Shown: positions 62,861 to 64,000 of the stretch, one piece after another
Layout of the letters: each line of letters opens with the position of its first letter
How positions within the stretch are numbered: the stretch's first letter is position 1
Source of the DNA: Bacteroidota bacterium
Lineage (GTDB): Bacteria; Bacteroidota; Bacteroidia; AKYH767-A; 2013-40CM-41-45
Assembly: GCA_003389385.1 (NCBI GenBank)
Contig: QQVM01000021.1
Location: 137,920-201,919, forward strand
Direction: 5' to 3'
DNA: 64,000 nt
The notes under the pieces: generated by a model
The model's input: the letters and a program-made list of their open reading frames with translations, nothing else
Database searches by the model: none
Told to the model about the DNA's origin: nothing
Translations under genes and position numbers: made by a program

Positions 62861-62917
62861 TCCCGAATCACGCAACGGATAATTGCTTATTATTCCTTTT
62901 GAATTCAATATACAAAC

Positions 62918-63859
62918 ATGCCTCCGAAAAAAGCTGCAATAAAAGTTTATGCCCCTGCGACTGTTGCCAATCTCGCATGCGGTTTTGATGTAATGGGTCT
63001 TTCTGTCCGGGAACCGGGTGATGAGCTTTCCCTGATGCTGAACAGCAGCGGAAAAATATCGGTAAGAAGAATCATTGGCGATGGAGGAAAACTCTCTTCT
63101 GATCCGAAGAAAAATACTGCTTCGGTTGCGATTCAGGCCATGCTTGATCATATGGGCATCAGGCAGGGAGCGGACATTGTTCTGAGAAAACGAATGCCTT
63201 TGGGAAGCGGACTGGGCTCCAGTGCCGCGAGCGCAGTGGCAGGGGTTTTTGCAATGAATGAACTGCTTGGGAGGCCCTTTTCTAAATCTGCTCTGGTTCC
63301 TTTTGCGATGGAAGGGGAGCGAATTGCCTGCGGTTCTGCACATGCAGATAATGTGGCCCCTTCAATGATGGGAGGTATCGTTCTCATCAGGTCTTACCAC
63401 CCGCTTGAAATCATTTCACTTCCTGTGCCATCACAGATGTATATCGCCTTGGTTCATCCCCAGGTGGAAGTACTCACCCGGGATGCTAGAGCAGTGCTGC
63501 CGAGAAAAATACCACTCGAAACAGGCATCAGACAGTGGGCGAATACTGCATCGCTTGTTGCCGGATTGTTTTCTTCCAACTTCACACTGATAGGTAAATC
63601 AATGGAAGATCATGTTGCAGAACCTGCCAGAGCAAAGCTAATTCCTTACTTCAAGGAAGCGAAAGAAGCTGCTTTGCTTGATGGAGCATTGTCATTTTCC
63701 ATCAGCGGTTCCGGACCAACGGTCTTCGCGGTTTGCAAAGGGAAAGCCTCTGCATTGAGAGTGATGAGTTCAATAAAGAAGATGTATCGAGATAAGAAAA
63801 TACCTACCGACCAATACCTTTCGCCAGTCAACAGGGATGGTGTGATAGTTATTCCCTGA
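62918..63859 (+). CDS. thrB: Homoserine kinase
   Basis: 313-aa GHMP kinase phosphorylating L-homoserine, the step before threonine synthase. Phosphate loop PLGSGLGSSAASAVAGV at 94-110; N-terminal APATVANLACGFDVMG at 12-27; C-terminal SISGSGPTVFAVCKG. Normal length for the family. It lies 57 bp after thrA and 5 bp before thrC, so the three are one operon. Confidence 0.96.
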   Translation: MPPKKAAIKVYAPATVANLACGFDVMGLSVREPGDELSLMLNSSGKISVRRIIGDGGKLSSDPKKNTASVAIQAMLDHMGIRQGADIVLRKRMPLGSGLGSSAASAVAGVFAMNELLGRPFSKSALVPFAMEGERIACGSAHADNVAPSMMGGIVLIRSYHPLEIISLPVPSQMYIALVHPQVEVLTRDARAVLPRKIPLETGIRQWANTASLVAGLFSSNFTLIGKSMEDHVAEPARAKLIPYFKEAKEAALLDGALSFSISGSGPTVFAVCKGKASALRVMSSIKKMYRDKKIPTDQYLSPVNRDGVIVIP

Positions 63860-63864
63860 TATCT

Positions 63865-64000
63865 ATGAGATTTTATTCAACAAAAAACAAAAGCAAATTT
63901 TACTCCTTGCGTGATGCCGTACTGCAAAGCATGCCGGAGGACCGCGGATTGTTTATGCCTGAATCGATTCCTGTATTACCGGAAGGTTTTTTCAGGAACA
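63865..64000 (+). CDS. thrC: Threonine synthase, N-terminal fragment (runs off the window)
   Basis: Starts at ATG 63865, five bases after thrB. The 45 visible residues (MRFYSTKNKSKFYSLRDAV ... EDRGLFMPESIP) match the N-terminal domain of PLP-dependent threonine synthase. The PLP-binding part lies beyond the right end. Its identity is also supported by the thrA-thrB-thrC order. Confidence 0.9.
   Translation, partial: MRFYSTKNKSKFYSLRDAVLQSMPEDRGLFMPESIPVLPEGFFRN

Noticed and set aside
1-64000. Mobile elements, prophage, CRISPR, defence island or secondary-metabolite cluster
   Set aside because: No transposase, integrase, phage structural gene, regularly spaced repeat-spacer array, or NRPS/PKS gene was seen; most genes are conserved housekeeping functions.

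Overview
The window is about 64 kb of ordinary chromosome from a member of the Bacteroidota, probably a free-living and poorly characterised lineage (Chitinophagales/Sphingobacteriales-like; the rank below phylum is a guess). The evidence is three secreted proteins with type IX secretion (T9SS) C-terminal sorting domains, promoters with the TAnnTTTG -7 element, families typical of the phylum (DUF4199, DUF5686, DUF1573, DUF349, WbqC-like, the alternative GlmU, a long NusB), leucine dehydrogenase, and AT-rich intergenic DNA. I see no insertion sequence, prophage, CRISPR array, tRNA or rRNA. Both ends cut genes: a DUF1501 protein on the left and threonine synthase on the right.

Layout. 1-9.9 kb: a T9SS-exported DUF1501 protein, MazG, a peroxiredoxin behind a region rich in inverted repeats, a ZIP/methyltransferase/Na+-symporter run on the minus strand, then CorA, a THUMP rRNA methyltransferase and phosphofructokinase. 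9.9-18 kb: a periplasmic M3 peptidase, a WbqC-like protein, a beta-helix lipoprotein, a five-PKD T9SS protein and a DUF349 coiled-coil protein. 18-24 kb: ribosomal protein L31 type B, an alternative GlmU, a B12-domain-less methylmalonyl-CoA mutase subunit, an FtsB/DivIC-like protein and PruA. 24.4-26 kb is the least ordinary part: a LytTR response regulator split by a frameshift, a helically phased repeat array with a following terminator, and a receiver protein with a C-terminal membrane anchor.

26-32 kb: an AddA/RecB-like helicase-nuclease divergent from a VWA + MoxR-type AAA pair. 32-38 kb: IspE, AccA, DnaB, an ABC exporter and leucine dehydrogenase. 38.7-44.7 kb: one long plus-strand operon (nusB, DUF1573, yajC, ybbR-like, coaE, MBL exonuclease, nnr). 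44.7-46.2 kb: a YciO-like protein, a transaldolase-family aldolase and the SRP RNA gene on the minus strand. 46.3-52.7 kb: a DUF4199 membrane protein, two glycosyltransferases, a DUF5686 outer-membrane protein, a YkgJ-like Fe/S or zinc protein and a TonB-C-domain protein. 52.7-59.7 kb: an M43 metalloprotease, an OmpR-type regulator, dihydrolipoyl dehydrogenase, an M61 peptidase and RidA. 59.8-64 kb: a glutamine amidotransferase and thrA-thrB-thrC.

Taken together this is mostly housekeeping: nucleotide sanitation, RNA modification, replication, lipid and threonine synthesis, and amino-acid breakdown (PruA, leucine dehydrogenase, mutase). The best candidates for something undescribed are the LytTR/repeat-array/anchored-receiver cluster at 24.4-26 kb, the structured peroxiredoxin leader at 2.3-2.5 kb, and the VWA-AAA pair.
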